NCBI GenBank assembly: GCA_021323735.1
Contig: JAJPKM010000036.1
Location: 62,001 to 126,000, forward strand
Source of the DNA: Gammaproteobacteria bacterium
GTDB taxonomy: Bacteria > Pseudomonadota > Gammaproteobacteria > Steroidobacterales > Steroidobacteraceae
Length of the DNA: 64,000 nucleotides
Reading direction: 5' to 3'
Each line of letters starts with the position of its first letter. Position 1 is the stretch's first letter. The notes below the pieces were generated by a model that was given only the letters and a program-made list of their open reading frames with translations, was not told where the DNA came from and did no database searches. Made by a program: the position numbers and the translations under genes. Shown here piece by piece: positions 41,176-50,428 of this stretch.

Positions 41176-43947
41176 TCAATGCGCCTCATCCCAGCTGCGG
41201 CCCACACCCACATCTACTTTGAGCGGCACCGATAAATCCGCAGCGCGGATCATGTGTGTCCGTATTTGTCCTACAAGAGACTCGACCGCTTCGTCGGCAA
41301 CTTCCAGGACCAGTTCATCGTGCACCTGCATGATCAGCCGTGCTGCGACGCCCGAACTCTCGAGCCATGCGTCTACCTCGATCATGGCGCGTTTGATGAT
41401 ATCCGCGGCGGTGCCTTGCATGGGTGCATTGATGGCGCTGCGCTCGGCGTATTGACGTAATGCGGCGTTACGCGACTGGATGTCGGGCAAGTACAGCCTG
41501 CGGCCAAACACAGTTTCCACATAGCCTGCTTCGCGTGCCTGGCGGCGCGTTTCTTCCATATAGCGCCGCACGCCGGGATAGCGCTCGAAATAAAGGTCCA
41601 TGTACTTTTGCGCGTCACTGCGCGCAATGCCCAGTTGGCGCGCCAGGCCGAACGCCGACATGCCGTACATGAGCCCAAAATTGATCGCTTTGGCCGAGCG
41701 GCGCTGATCGGCGCTGACCGCGTCGGGTGCCAGGCCGAACACCTCGGCCGCCGTGGCCTGGTGGACATCGCGATCCTCGGCGAAGGCACGCAGTAATGAG
41801 GCATCGCCCGACAGGTGCGCCATGATGCGCAGCTCGATCTGCGAATAGTCGGCAGCCACGAGGGAATGGTCCGGCGGCGCGATGAAAGCCTGCCGGATGC
41901 GCCGGCCTTCCTGTGTGCGAATCGGGATGTTCTGCAGATTCGGATCCTGCGAGGACAGCCTGCCGGTAGCCGCCACGGCTTGGTGATAGCTGGTGTGGAT
42001 GCGGCCGGTGGCGGGATTGATCTGCAGCGGTAGATTGTCGGTGTAGGTGGATTTGAGTTTCGCCATGCCGCGATATTCCAAAATCAGTTTCGGCAAGGGA
42101 TAGGTCGCGGCAAGCTCCTCGAGCACGTCCTCCGCGGTCGAGGGCTGACCGGTGGGTGTCTTGCGCATCACCGGAATTCCCAGCTTGCCGAACAAGATCT
42201 CCTGCAGCTGCTTGGGCGAATCGACATTGAAGACACCGCCTGCTTCGCGGTGAGCCTGCGATTGAAGCTCGAGCATACGCGCCGCCAGTTCCGCGCTCTG
42301 CGCTTTGAGCAAGGCCCGGTCCACGAGCACCCCCGCGCGCTCCATGCGCTGAAGCACCGGCACCAGCGGCTGCTCGATATCCTCATAGACCGACCTGAGC
42401 TCGAGGTGCGCGTCGAGCTGCGGCCAGATCGACTGATGTAGTTGCAGCGTCACGTCCGCCTCTTGCGCCGCGTACTCCGCGGCCCGGTCGACATCCACTT
42501 GGCTGAAAGCAATCCGCTTCGCACCCTTGCCCGTAATGTCCTCCAGCTGAGGCGCCTGGATGCCCAGATATCTAGCGGCCACCGTACTCAAGTCGTGCCG
42601 GGTCGCGACGCTGTTCAATACATAGGATTCCAGCATGGAATCGAAGCGCCGGCCGTTGAGCGCAATGCCGTGGTTTGCCAGTACATGTGCCTGGAACTTG
42701 AGGTCGTGGCCGAGCTTGACTTGGGTCAAATCCTCGAGCATCGGCTTGAGCGCGCCCAGAACCTCGTCGCGATCGAGTTGCTGCGGCGCCCCCGGGTAAT
42801 CATGGCCCAACGGCACATACGCAGCTTCATGCGGTGTCAGAGCGAGCGCCACACCGATGACGCGCGCCCTCATGTAGTCCAAATCATCGGTATGCGCGGC
42901 GAATGAAATCAGCGGCGCGTCCTTGAGCTTGTCGAGCCAGGCATCGAGTGCCTCCCGCGACAGGATCTTGTGATAGTCGCGCGGCATGGAGGTGTCGATG
43001 ACCGCGACCGCCGCCACCTGCGGACCGCTAGGTGTCACCGTCTCGGCAATGACCAGGTCGATCTCGGTGCCGCCTTGCGCGGCGGCAGACGCCTCCTGCG
43101 GCCCCAAGGCCTTGAGCAGCGCCCGCAGTTCCATGCGCGAATACAGCTCCCGCAGACGCGGCACATCGGGTGCGCCCGCGCTCAGCTGCTCCGGTGTGGT
43201 TTCCAACTGCAGCATGGTATCGATGGTCGCCAGCTTGCGCGACAACTCCAACATCGGAAGTTCATTGCGCAAATTTTCTCCGACCTTGCCGCCGATCTCC
43301 GCCGCATGGGTGACCAGCGCATCGAGACTTTGGTATTGGCTGAGCCACTTGGCCGCAGTCTTCGGCCCGACGCCGGTGACGCCGGGGATATTGTCCGAGG
43401 TGTCTCCGACCAGAGCCAGGTAGTCGACGATCTGTTCCGGGAACACATCGAACTTTGCCTTGACACCGATGCGGTCGAGGCGGGTGTTGCTCATGGTATT
43501 GAGCAGCTCGACATTTGGTCCCACCAGCTGCGCCATGTCTTTGTCGCCGGTCGAGATCAGCACCTTGAAGCCGGCATCCGCTGCCTGTCTCGCCAGCGTG
43601 CCGATCACATCATCGGCCTCCACGCCCGGCACGCGCAGCAGCGGCACGCCCATGGCCGCCACGGTGTCGTACAGAGGCTGGACTTGCGAACGTAGATCAT
43701 CCGGCATGGGGGCGCGCTGCGCTTTGTACCGATCGAACAGGTCGTCCCTGAAGGTGCGGCCGGGCGCATCGAACACCACGGCGATGCGATCGGGCGCCTC
43801 CTCCTTGATCATTTTATTCAGCATGTTGAGCACGCCCAGCACCGCACCCGTGGGCTCGCCGTGCGAGTTGGTCAGCGGCGGCAGCGCATGGAAGGCGCGG
43901 TACAAATAACCAGAGCCGTCGACCAGAATGAGTTTGCGCGCGCTCAT
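41176..43947 (-). CDS. polA: DNA polymerase I, proofreading site apparently inactivated
   Basis: A 923-residue PolA, close to E. coli length. The 5' nuclease (residues 1-290) and polymerase (from about 520) domains keep their key motifs: VAADYSQIELRIMAHLS, RRSAKAINFGLMYGMSAFG and MQVHDELVLEV. The 3'-5' exonuclease domain is present but its acidic residues are changed. Where E. coli has FDTETDSLD, this has FAAHTDDLD; LKYDRGILAN is LKFQAHVLAN; YAAEDADVT is YAAQEADVT. So D355, E357, D424 and D501 (E. coli numbers) become Ala, His, Gln and Glu. It should still fill gaps and process Okazaki fragments but not proofread. It is followed by the small RNA/terminator. Confidence 0.95.
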   Translation of the reverse strand: MSARKLILVDGSGYLYRAFHALPPLTNSHGEPTGAVLGVLNMLNKMIKEEAPDRIAVVFDAPGRTFRDDLFDRYKAQRAPMPDDLRSQVQPLYDTVAAMGVPLLRVPGVEADDVIGTLARQAADAGFKVLISTGDKDMAQLVGPNVELLNTMSNTRLDRIGVKAKFDVFPEQIVDYLALVGDTSDNIPGVTGVGPKTAAKWLSQYQSLDALVTHAAEIGGKVGENLRNELPMLELSRKLATIDTMLQLETTPEQLSAGAPDVPRLRELYSRMELRALLKALGPQEASAAAQGGTEIDLVIAETVTPSGPQVAAVAVIDTSMPRDYHKILSREALDAWLDKLKDAPLISFAAHTDDLDYMRARVIGVALALTPHEAAYVPLGHDYPGAPQQLDRDEVLGALKPMLEDLTQVKLGHDLKFQAHVLANHGIALNGRRFDSMLESYVLNSVATRHDLSTVAARYLGIQAPQLEDITGKGAKRIAFSQVDVDRAAEYAAQEADVTLQLHQSIWPQLDAHLELRSVYEDIEQPLVPVLQRMERAGVLVDRALLKAQSAELAARMLELQSQAHREAGGVFNVDSPKQLQEILFGKLGIPVMRKTPTGQPSTAEDVLEELAATYPLPKLILEYRGMAKLKSTYTDNLPLQINPATGRIHTSYHQAVAATGRLSSQDPNLQNIPIRTQEGRRIRQAFIAPPDHSLVAADYSQIELRIMAHLSGDASLLRAFAEDRDVHQATAAEVFGLAPDAVSADQRRSAKAINFGLMYGMSAFGLARQLGIARSDAQKYMDLYFERYPGVRRYMEETRRQAREAGYVETVFGRRLYLPDIQSRNAALRQYAERSAINAPMQGTAADIIKRAMIEVDAWLESSGVAARLIMQVHDELVLEVADEAVESLVGQIRTHMIRAADLSVPLKVDVGVGRSWDEAH

Positions 43948-43965
43948 GAGTGAGACAGACCCTGC

Positions 43966-44229
43966 TTAGGGTGAGCTTGCGTATCCTGCAGGCGGGTTCG
44001 GCGACGGCGACGTCGGAGCGGGCGCCGGCGATGCTGGGGTGGTTGCAGTTCCGCTCGCGGGGGCGGGCTTCGCTGCCTCGCCGCTGCTACCCGGCTTGAT
44101 GGCACCGGGCAGCGTGGGAATGGGCCGCTTGTGTTTCTGCGCATCGGGCATGACCAGCGGCCCTTTTTGACCGCAGGCGAGCAGGGCGACGGCAAGGCAG
44201 GCGCTTAACGTGAGCGGCGCAATCTTCAT
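43966..44229 (-). CDS. lptM: LptM/YifL-like small lipoprotein
   Basis: An 87-residue lipoprotein from the ATG at 44229 (MKIAPLTLSACLAVALLACG). The lipobox LLAC is followed by GQKGPLVMPD, the mark of the LptM (YifL) family, which helps assemble the LptD outer-membrane translocon. The rest is a Pro/Ala/Ser tail. LptM is usually next to lysA or dapF, so its place just before polA is unusual. A start eight codons upstream would lengthen the signal peptide. Confidence 0.75.
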   Translation of the reverse strand: MKIAPLTLSACLAVALLACGQKGPLVMPDAQKHKRPIPTLPGAIKPGSSGEAAKPAPASGTATTPASPAPAPTSPSPNPPAGYASSP

Positions 44230-44310
44230 CATGTTAAGTATACGCCCTGGCAACGTGGAACTTCTGTCAACGCCGTCGAGTCGAAGGCGTTATTCACGGC
44301 GGAGGTACGT

Positions 44311-44934
44311 ATGCGAATGTCAAAGACCCTGGCGGCCCTAACGGCGATTGCGGCCTGCGGCATTTCCGCTGCGGCGTCGGCGGACAATCTTTTGGGATTT
44401 TACGTCGGGGCCGGCGCGGGTGAATCCCAAATCAGGAGCGATGACTCGCGCTACGGGTATCCCGGTTACTTCGACGACTATCAAACCGCGTGGCAAGGCT
44501 TCGTGGGCATCCGGCCGATCAGCCTGATCGGTGTCGAGGCGACCTATATCGATTTCGGCCAGCCGTACCGGCACCACGGTGCCTTCGACTACAACGTCAG
44601 CGGCAGCGATTCGCATCCCACCGCCGCGGCGCTGTTCGGGGTCGGCTACCTGCCCATACCCATACCGTTCATCGATGTCTTCGGCAAGGCGGGTGTCGCG
44701 CGGCTGTCGACGAATCTCACGGATTTCGTTCAGCAGCCCTGTAACTTCAATTCGCCCTGTCCTAATTTTGTGCCCACTTCGCGTCACCAAGTAACCGACA
44801 CGCGCTTCGCCTATGGCGCGGGCGTGCAGTCGCGATTTCCCTTCGGTCTGACCATTCGGGGTGAGTACGAGCGCATCAGTTCGTCGTTCGGGGATCCGGA
44901 CGCGCTGATGGTCAGTGTTCTCTGGCAGTTCTAA
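44311..44934 (+). CDS. OmpA-like outer-membrane beta-barrel protein
   Basis: A 207-residue protein with a signal peptide (SKTLAALTAIAACGISAAASA) and an eight-strand barrel of OmpA type. Strand patterns are visible in LLGFYVGAGAGESQIRSDD, WQGFVGIRPISLIGVEATYID, AAALFGVGYLPIPIPFIDVF, RFAYGAGVQSRFPFGLTIRG and a terminal MVSVLWQF ending in Phe, as needed by the BAM machinery. Its function is unknown and may be structural or a receptor. It is divergent from the lptM-polA genes. Confidence 0.8.
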   Translation: MRMSKTLAALTAIAACGISAAASADNLLGFYVGAGAGESQIRSDDSRYGYPGYFDDYQTAWQGFVGIRPISLIGVEATYIDFGQPYRHHGAFDYNVSGSDSHPTAAALFGVGYLPIPIPFIDVFGKAGVARLSTNLTDFVQQPCNFNSPCPNFVPTSRHQVTDTRFAYGAGVQSRFPFGLTIRGEYERISSSFGDPDALMVSVLWQF

Positions 44935-45107
44935 GCGCAGCGTGTCGATAAAACCGCGCGGCATGCAACATCGCCGCCCGCCGCATCGGAGCGCATCACG
45001 ACGCATCGGGTCGCGCTCGAGTTAGGGCGCCGTTTTGCCGTGATCGTTCGCTGCGATCCCCTGCGCCGCGGTCGCTCTGACGCGCGGATGCACTTATACT
45101 GGCGTGC

Positions 45108-46838
45108 ATGCCGCATCCATCACCGGTCCGCGCGCGGGCCTTATTGCTATTCGGCGCCGCCGTGGCGGCGGCACTTTGCGCCTGCACTCAACAGCAGTCG
45201 AGGAAGATGCCCGGCGGAGTGGCTGCTGCTCCCGCCGGCACGTCGGCCCGCGGCGGCATGGTGGCGGATACCCGGGCGCTGCGCGATAAGGTCGACACCA
45301 TCGTCGTCATCTACGCGGAAAATCGCGCCTTCGACAGTTTGTACGGCAACTTTCCGGGCGCAAGAGGTTTGAACGAAGTCATCGATCGCGACGGCCGGCC
45401 GAGGCCCGGGTATCGGCCGCAGGTGGATCGCGGCGGCAAGGTGCTGGCGGTACTGCCGCCGACATGGGGCGGCGTGACTGCAACCGGCGTCACCCCCGTG
45501 GTCACGCAGCAGCAAAGCGTGGGTATGCCGAATGCACCGTATTCCATCGAACAGGGTTTTACGGCCCAATCGGGAGTGAGGCTGTCGACCGCGGTCGTGA
45601 CGCGCGATATGTGGCATCGTTTCTTCGAACATCAAATGCAGATCGACGGCGGCAAGAAAGATGGCTACGCCGCCTGGTCCGATGCCGGCGGCCTCGTCAT
45701 GGGCCATTACGACTACAGTAGCTCGGCGCTGTATGCGCTCGCGAAGGAATTCGTACTCGCCGATAATTTCTTCCAGGGTGCATTCGGCGGCTCATTCCTG
45801 AACCATCAGTACCTGATCTGCGCCTGCGCACCGGAATACCCCGACGCCGACACGGCGGCGGCAAGGCCCTCGATTGCCGTGCTCGAACAAGATGCCGGGC
45901 GCTACCTGCCGCGCCTGAAGCAGGCGACAAACTCCCCTGCCTCGGCCCTCGACGGACCACCCACGTTCGTCAGAAGCGGCAATATCGCGCCGGCAGGGTT
46001 TTTCGGCGACGGGAAATTCTACGCCGTGAACACGATGCAGCCGCCTTACCAGCCGAGCGGCAATAGGCCGGCGGCCGGCGATGCGAGCTTCGCCTACGCG
46101 GATCCGGGCAGCGCCACGACGCTGCCGCCCCAGTCGCATCTCACCATCGGCGATGCCATGGATGCGAAGGGCGTCCATTGGGCCTGGTATGCAGGATCAT
46201 GGAAGGCAGCCGTGGACGACGGCAGACGTGCGCCGTCGAAGGCACGCGAAGTCATTTATGCGCCGTCGACGGCATCGGGTGCTCCCGACTTCCAAGCCCA
46301 TCACCAGCCGTTCAATTATTTCGCGCGCTTCGATCCCAAGACACACGCGGATGATCGCGCCGCGCACCTGAAGGACTACAGCGATCTGCTGGCGGATATT
46401 GCCGGCGGCCGATTGCCCGCGGTGACTTTTTACAAGCCGCAGGGCAATTTGAACCAGCACCCCGGCTATGCCTCGGTGGCGGAGGGAGATGCGCACATCG
46501 CCGAGTTGGTCGGAAAATTGCGCGCAAGTCCGCAGTGGAATCACATGGTGATCGTGATCACCTACGATGAATTCGGCGGCTCCTGGGATCACCTCGCCCC
46601 GCCGCCGGCCGACGCGCTGGGTCCGGGAGCACGGATTCCGGCGTTGATCGTATCGCCCTTCGCCAAGCGCGGAACGGTGGATCACACGCAATACGACACC
46701 GAGTCCATCCTGCGCCTCATCACGCGCCGCTTCGATCTTGAAGTACTGCCCGGGATTGCCCAGCGCGATCGCGGTCTTGCCGCGCACGGCCAGCCGCCCA
46801 TGGGTGACCTGACCAATGCGCTCGATTTAGTGCATTAG
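45108..46838 (+). CDS. AcpA/phospholipase C-family phosphoesterase (active-type)
   Basis: A 576-residue lipoprotein (lipobox region AALCACTQQQ). It belongs to the alkaline-phosphatase-superfamily phosphoesterases with AcpA and phospholipases C. The metal-binding VVIYAENRAFDSLYG (Glu71-Asn72) is intact, as are [28 protein letters not shown] and the C-terminal LIVSPFAKRG and QYDTESILRLITRRF. It should release phosphate from esters or phospholipid head groups in the periplasm or outside. A paralogue with both motifs lost is at 24419 in the mobile element. Confidence 0.9.
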   Translation: MPHPSPVRARALLLFGAAVAAALCACTQQQSRKMPGGVAAAPAGTSARGGMVADTRALRDKVDTIVVIYAENRAFDSLYGNFPGARGLNEVIDRDGRPRPGYRPQVDRGGKVLAVLPPTWGGVTATGVTPVVTQQQSVGMPNAPYSIEQGFTAQSGVRLSTAVVTRDMWHRFFEHQMQIDGGKKDGYAAWSDAGGLVMGHYDYSSSALYALAKEFVLADNFFQGAFGGSFLNHQYLICACAPEYPDADTAAARPSIAVLEQDAGRYLPRLKQATNSPASALDGPPTFVRSGNIAPAGFFGDGKFYAVNTMQPPYQPSGNRPAAGDASFAYADPGSATTLPPQSHLTIGDAMDAKGVHWAWYAGSWKAAVDDGRRAPSKAREVIYAPSTASGAPDFQAHHQPFNYFARFDPKTHADDRAAHLKDYSDLLADIAGGRLPAVTFYKPQGNLNQHPGYASVAEGDAHIAELVGKLRASPQWNHMVIVITYDEFGGSWDHLAPPPADALGPGARIPALIVSPFAKRGTVDHTQYDTESILRLITRRFDLEVLPGIAQRDRGLAAHGQPPMGDLTNALDLVH

Positions 46839-46918
46839 TCGGCTTGGCGCGATCCCTGGCCGGCTAGGACTCCGTCTCGCATTGGTTCGAAAGGAACGGA
46901 CGCGTGCGTCCTCTCCCC

Positions 46919-47722
46919 TCACTTATTGGCTTGAGGCGACGGCGTTCCGGGCGGAGCCTTGGGCGGCGCACCGGCCGCTTCATCACTCAGCAAGTTGATT
47001 TCGAAAATCAGCAGCGAGTTCGCCGGAATCTTCGGCCTGCCTTGCGCGCCATACGCCAGCTCAGGCGGGATGAACAGCTGCCATTTCGCACCGGGCTTCA
47101 TCAGCACCAAGGCTTCCTGCCAGCCCTTGATCACGCCGGTGACGGGGAAGGTGGCCGGCATGCCTCGCGAATAGGAACTGTCGAATTCGGAGCCGTCGAT
47201 CAGCTTGCCACGATAGTCCACGGTTACGGTATCGCCCGCTGCCACGGGCGGCGCCTTCTTGTCGCCGGCGGCAATGATTTTGTATTGCAGGCCCGAAGCG
47301 GTCGTGACCACGCCCTTTTCGCGGCCGTTGCGCGCCAGGAAGTCCTTGGCCGCGGCCTGATTCTTGGCGGCTGCCGCTTCCGTCACCGAGCGCACGAAAT
47401 TTTGTATCTGCATTTGTTCGGCTTGAGACGGCTGTCTGCCTTGCAGACCCTCCTTCAAGCCGCGCAGGATGGCTTCGGGTACCACCTCATTGGTGATCCC
47501 GGCGTTGTGCATTTGCGTGCCGAAAATCAATCCGAACGCAAAGCTGATCTGATCAGGCGTGGGTGCGGGTGCAGGGTCGGCGCCCGGTGCCGTGGCCGGC
47601 GGCGGCGGCGCGGGAGGGGGGGGCTGCGCGGCGGCAATTGCCGTGAATGCGGCCAGCGCAAATGCGGCCAGCACCGATATGCCGGGTGCCCGGCGCGATG
47701 GTCCAACGGTAGATTTTTCCAT
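46919..47722 (-). CDS. Mip/FkpA-type FKBP peptidyl-prolyl isomerase
   Basis: A 267-residue protein with a signal peptide (PGISVLAAFALAAFTAIAAAQ). A Pro/Ala-rich linker and the FKBP_N dimerisation domain (ISFAFGLIFGTQMHN, KEGLQGRQPSQ, FLARNGREKGVV) lead into the FKBP domain: VTVDYRGKLIDGSEFDSSY, GVIKGWQEALVLMKPGAKWQ, IPPELAYGAQG and a final FEINLLSD. This layout is that of Mip and FkpA, which fold periplasmic proteins. It converges with the phosphoesterase gene. Confidence 0.93.
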   Translation of the reverse strand: MEKSTVGPSRRAPGISVLAAFALAAFTAIAAAQPPPPAPPPPATAPGADPAPAPTPDQISFAFGLIFGTQMHNAGITNEVVPEAILRGLKEGLQGRQPSQAEQMQIQNFVRSVTEAAAAKNQAAAKDFLARNGREKGVVTTASGLQYKIIAAGDKKAPPVAAGDTVTVDYRGKLIDGSEFDSSYSRGMPATFPVTGVIKGWQEALVLMKPGAKWQLFIPPELAYGAQGRPKIPANSLLIFEINLLSDEAAGAPPKAPPGTPSPQANK

Positions 47723-47824
47723 GGCGCGAAAGATACGCCTCTTCAGGTGAGAAATGCCAGCGCAAATATCTAAGCGCGGTTATGTTTTATAGGGATGAAC
47801 GTACCGGCACTTGCGTGAGGCGCT

Positions 47825-48259
47825 TCAGCCGAGCGAGCCGCGCTTGATGACCGCCATGGTAATGCGCGAAATGCACACCAGCTTGTGCGCATCGTTCAGA
47901 ATCTCGATGGACCAGACCTGCGTGCGCCCGCCTAAGTGCACCGCCCGCGCCGTGCCGGTCACGAGACCGCCGCGCGCGGCGCGCACGTGATTGGCGTTGA
48001 TCTCCTGGCCCACCACTTGGTATTCGGCCGCATCCACACACATGGCCGCACCCGTGCTGCCCAAGGTTTCGGCCAGCGCCACCGAGGCGCCGCCGTGCAA
48101 CAGTGCATAGGGCTGGAAGGTCCGCGCATCCACTGGCATGGTGCCGCGAATGAAATCATCGCCTATTTCGGTGAATAAAATTCCCAAATTGGCGATCAGC
48201 GTCCCTGCGGCGTTACCGTTCAAATCAGCGACCGTCTGCAAGCTGCGCCAAATTGTCAT
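47825..48259 (-). CDS. PaaI-type hotdog thioesterase
   Basis: A 144-residue hotdog-fold protein with LLHGGASVALAETLGSTGA, the helix and acidic residue of the PaaI group, and EINANHVRAARGGLVTGTA. Such enzymes cleave acyl-CoA thioesters, often aromatic ones. It overlaps the stop of argH by four bases, so it is the last gene of the arginine operon, although no role in arginine synthesis is known. Removing CoA from acyl intermediates is one possible link, but speculative. Confidence 0.85.
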   Translation of the reverse strand: MTIWRSLQTVADLNGNAAGTLIANLGILFTEIGDDFIRGTMPVDARTFQPYALLHGGASVALAETLGSTGAAMCVDAAEYQVVGQEINANHVRAARGGLVTGTARAVHLGGRTQVWSIEILNDAHKLVCISRITMAVIKRGSLG

Positions 48260-49446
48260 TCTTTGTCCTTGAGGGTGGAGGCCACGCGCCGATAGGCCTC
48301 GCGAAATGGAATGCCTTCCCGGCTTACCAGCGCGTTGGCCGCGGCCGCGGCATGAATACCGGGATCGAGGCGGATATTCTCAGGCCTAAAGCGCACGCCA
48401 TGCAATGCGCTCGGCAGAATCGCCAAGGATTGCAGGCAGGAATCGACGGCGCGAAACAACGGCGGCTTGATGAGCTGTAAATCGCGGTGATAACCGGAGC
48501 TCAGCTTTTGCGTGATGCCGAGCACCTCGTTGAGAGCCGCCTGCGCGACCGCGCTGCGCCCGCGCAGAAGCTCGAAAACATCGGGGTTGCGCTTTTGCGG
48601 CATGATGGACGAGCCGGTGGTGAAGGTGTCCGGCAAGCTCACGTAGGCGAACTCCTGCGTATAGAACAGCATCAGGTCCGCCGCCAGCCGGCCAAGGTCC
48701 TGGGTCAGCAAGGTGATCTCGAACAGCAGTTGCGCCTCGGCCTTGCCGCGCGACAGCTGCACCGCCGTGACCGGTTCCTGCGTCGTGGTGAACCCTAGGC
48801 GTCGCCGCGTCGATTCACGGCTGATGTCGAGATTGGGCGTGCCGAACCCGGCCGCCGAACCCAAGGGATTCTTGCCGATGCGCCGTTGGGTGTGCCCGAG
48901 TCCTTCGGCATCGTCGCGCAGCTCCGCCGCAAACCCTAAGGCCCACAGCGAGACACTGCTCGGCATGGCCTGTTGCATGTGCGTGTAACCGGGAAGCTCC
49001 TGGCCCTGGTGGCGTGCGCCGAGCGCATCCAGAGCGTCGGCCACCGCCCCCGCGCCTTGTCGCAAGGATTCCGCGGCATCGCGCAGGTACAGCCGCAATG
49101 CCGCCAGTACCTGATCGTTGCGCGAACGGCCGGCATGCAGGCGTCCCCCGGCCGCGCCGACGCGCGCCGTAAGCCGGTTTTCGATGGCTGTCTGGCAATC
49201 TTCATCTTCCAGCGCGACTCGCCATTGGCCCGCGGCGTGCTCTTCGCCGATCGCCACGAGGGCGTCCCGAATCAGGCTCAAATCCTCAGCCGACAGCAAG
49301 TGTTGCTCGGCGAGCATTTCGGCGTGCGCCACGGAGGCACGGATGTCGTAATGCACCAGCCGATCGTCCAGACCATGATCATCGCCCGCGGTGTACTTGA
49401 GCACCTGCGCATCGAGCGATGCTCCCTTGTCCCACAGGCGAGTCAT
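48256..49446 (-). CDS. argH: Argininosuccinate lyase, shorter than usual
   Basis: A 396-residue ArgH, which splits argininosuccinate into arginine and fumarate, the last step of the pathway. Signatures are HAGRSRNDQV, ELPGYTHMQQAMPSSVSLW and TGSSIMPQKRNPD with the catalytic Ser loop. Most ArgH proteins have about 450-470 residues; this one ends about 60 residues early, after SREGIPFREAYRRVA, losing part of the C-terminal small domain. The start MTRLWDKG is typical. Short forms occur in Xanthomonas relatives. It is cytoplasmic and tetrameric in the family. Confidence 0.93.
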   Translation of the reverse strand: MTRLWDKGASLDAQVLKYTAGDDHGLDDRLVHYDIRASVAHAEMLAEQHLLSAEDLSLIRDALVAIGEEHAAGQWRVALEDEDCQTAIENRLTARVGAAGGRLHAGRSRNDQVLAALRLYLRDAAESLRQGAGAVADALDALGARHQGQELPGYTHMQQAMPSSVSLWALGFAAELRDDAEGLGHTQRRIGKNPLGSAAGFGTPNLDISRESTRRRLGFTTTQEPVTAVQLSRGKAEAQLLFEITLLTQDLGRLAADLMLFYTQEFAYVSLPDTFTTGSSIMPQKRNPDVFELLRGRSAVAQAALNEVLGITQKLSSGYHRDLQLIKPPLFRAVDSCLQSLAILPSALHGVRFRPENIRLDPGIHAAAAANALVSREGIPFREAYRRVASTLKDKE

Positions 49447-49456
49447 GAAAGCCGCG

Positions 49457-50386
49457 TCATGGGGAGGACAACTGTTCCGCCGGGCTCAGCGCGTTCAAGT
49501 CCGCGACCACGAGCGTGCCGGTACCTTCGTTGGTGAAAATTTCCGCCAGCAAGCTGTCGGGGGCCCGGTAGCTGATGACGTGCACCCGGCGCACACCGCC
49601 GCGAATGGCGTTCTCGATGGCAGTGGCCTTGGGTAGCATGCCGTCCTTCAGGCTGCCCTGGTCGCGCAGGCGCTTCAATCCCTGGATGTCGGTGTAAGAG
49701 ATCACCGAGCCTGGCTCTTCAACACGTTCCAGGATGCCCGGCGCGCCGGTGCACAGTACCAGCTTCTCGGCCGACAGTGCGCCGCCGATCGCCGCCGCCA
49801 CCGTGTCCGCGTTGATGTTGAGCAAGGTGCCATGGGCGTCCGCCGACAAGGGGCTGACCACGGGCATGAGACCGCTTTCCAGCAGCTTTTCCAGCACCGC
49901 CGAGTTGACCGAATCGATGTCGCCGACAAAGCCGTAGTCCACAGTCTCCGCCGAGCCTGCGACGCCCACGGGCGGCCGCTTGTGCGCGCGAATCAATCCG
50001 GCATCGACACCGCTCAAGCCCACCGCCTCGATATCGAGCGTGCGGCAGATCGCCAGAATGCGCGTGTTGATCAATCCGTTGAGCGTCATGGCGGTCACGT
50101 CGATCGATTTCTGATCGGTGACCCGCCGGCCGTTGACCATGCGCGTCTCGATGCCCAAGGTCGCCTGCAGCGCATCGAGCTGCGGGCCGCCGCCGTGCAC
50201 GAGCACCGTTTTGATCCCGACCTGATGCAGGATGGCAACTTGTTCGATCAAGCCGCGCGTGGACGCCGCGTCGCTGAATACCGCACCGCTCGCCTTGATG
50301 ACGAAGACCTTGTTCTTGTACATGCGAATATAGGGCGCCGCGCTCTTCAGCGCGCGCACGGCGACTGACGGATCAGGTCGATTCAT
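49457..50386 (-). CDS. argB: N-acetylglutamate kinase-type enzyme
   Basis: A 309-residue kinase of the amino-acid kinase family. It phosphorylates the side carboxyl of N-acylglutamate. The nucleotide and substrate motifs are VFVIKASGAVFSD, VLVHGGGPQLDALQ, NADTVAAAIGGALSAEKLV and GVDAGLIRAHK. It is the kinase only. Xanthomonas-type enzymes carry an extra synthase (GNAT) domain of about 150 residues, which is absent here, so the first step must come from another gene. The start is at 50386 with GGA ahead. Inhibitory-loop residues for arginine feedback cannot be judged from sequence alone. Confidence 0.93.
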   Translation of the reverse strand: MNRPDPSVAVRALKSAAPYIRMYKNKVFVIKASGAVFSDAASTRGLIEQVAILHQVGIKTVLVHGGGPQLDALQATLGIETRMVNGRRVTDQKSIDVTAMTLNGLINTRILAICRTLDIEAVGLSGVDAGLIRAHKRPPVGVAGSAETVDYGFVGDIDSVNSAVLEKLLESGLMPVVSPLSADAHGTLLNINADTVAAAIGGALSAEKLVLCTGAPGILERVEEPGSVISYTDIQGLKRLRDQGSLKDGMLPKATAIENAIRGGVRRVHVISYRAPDSLLAEIFTNEGTGTLVVADLNALSPAEQLSSP

Positions 50387-50428
50387 AATCATTCCAATAG
50401 TTCTCCGAAACGACAAACGGACGGATGC

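Noticed and set aside
42970-43695. Plus-strand frame of 241 codons over polA
   Set aside because: Shadow of the polymerase I gene with no supported start.
46904-47773. Plus-strand frame of 289 codons over the FKBP gene
   Set aside because: Antisense to a complete FKBP domain; its own translation is Arg/Gly repeats.
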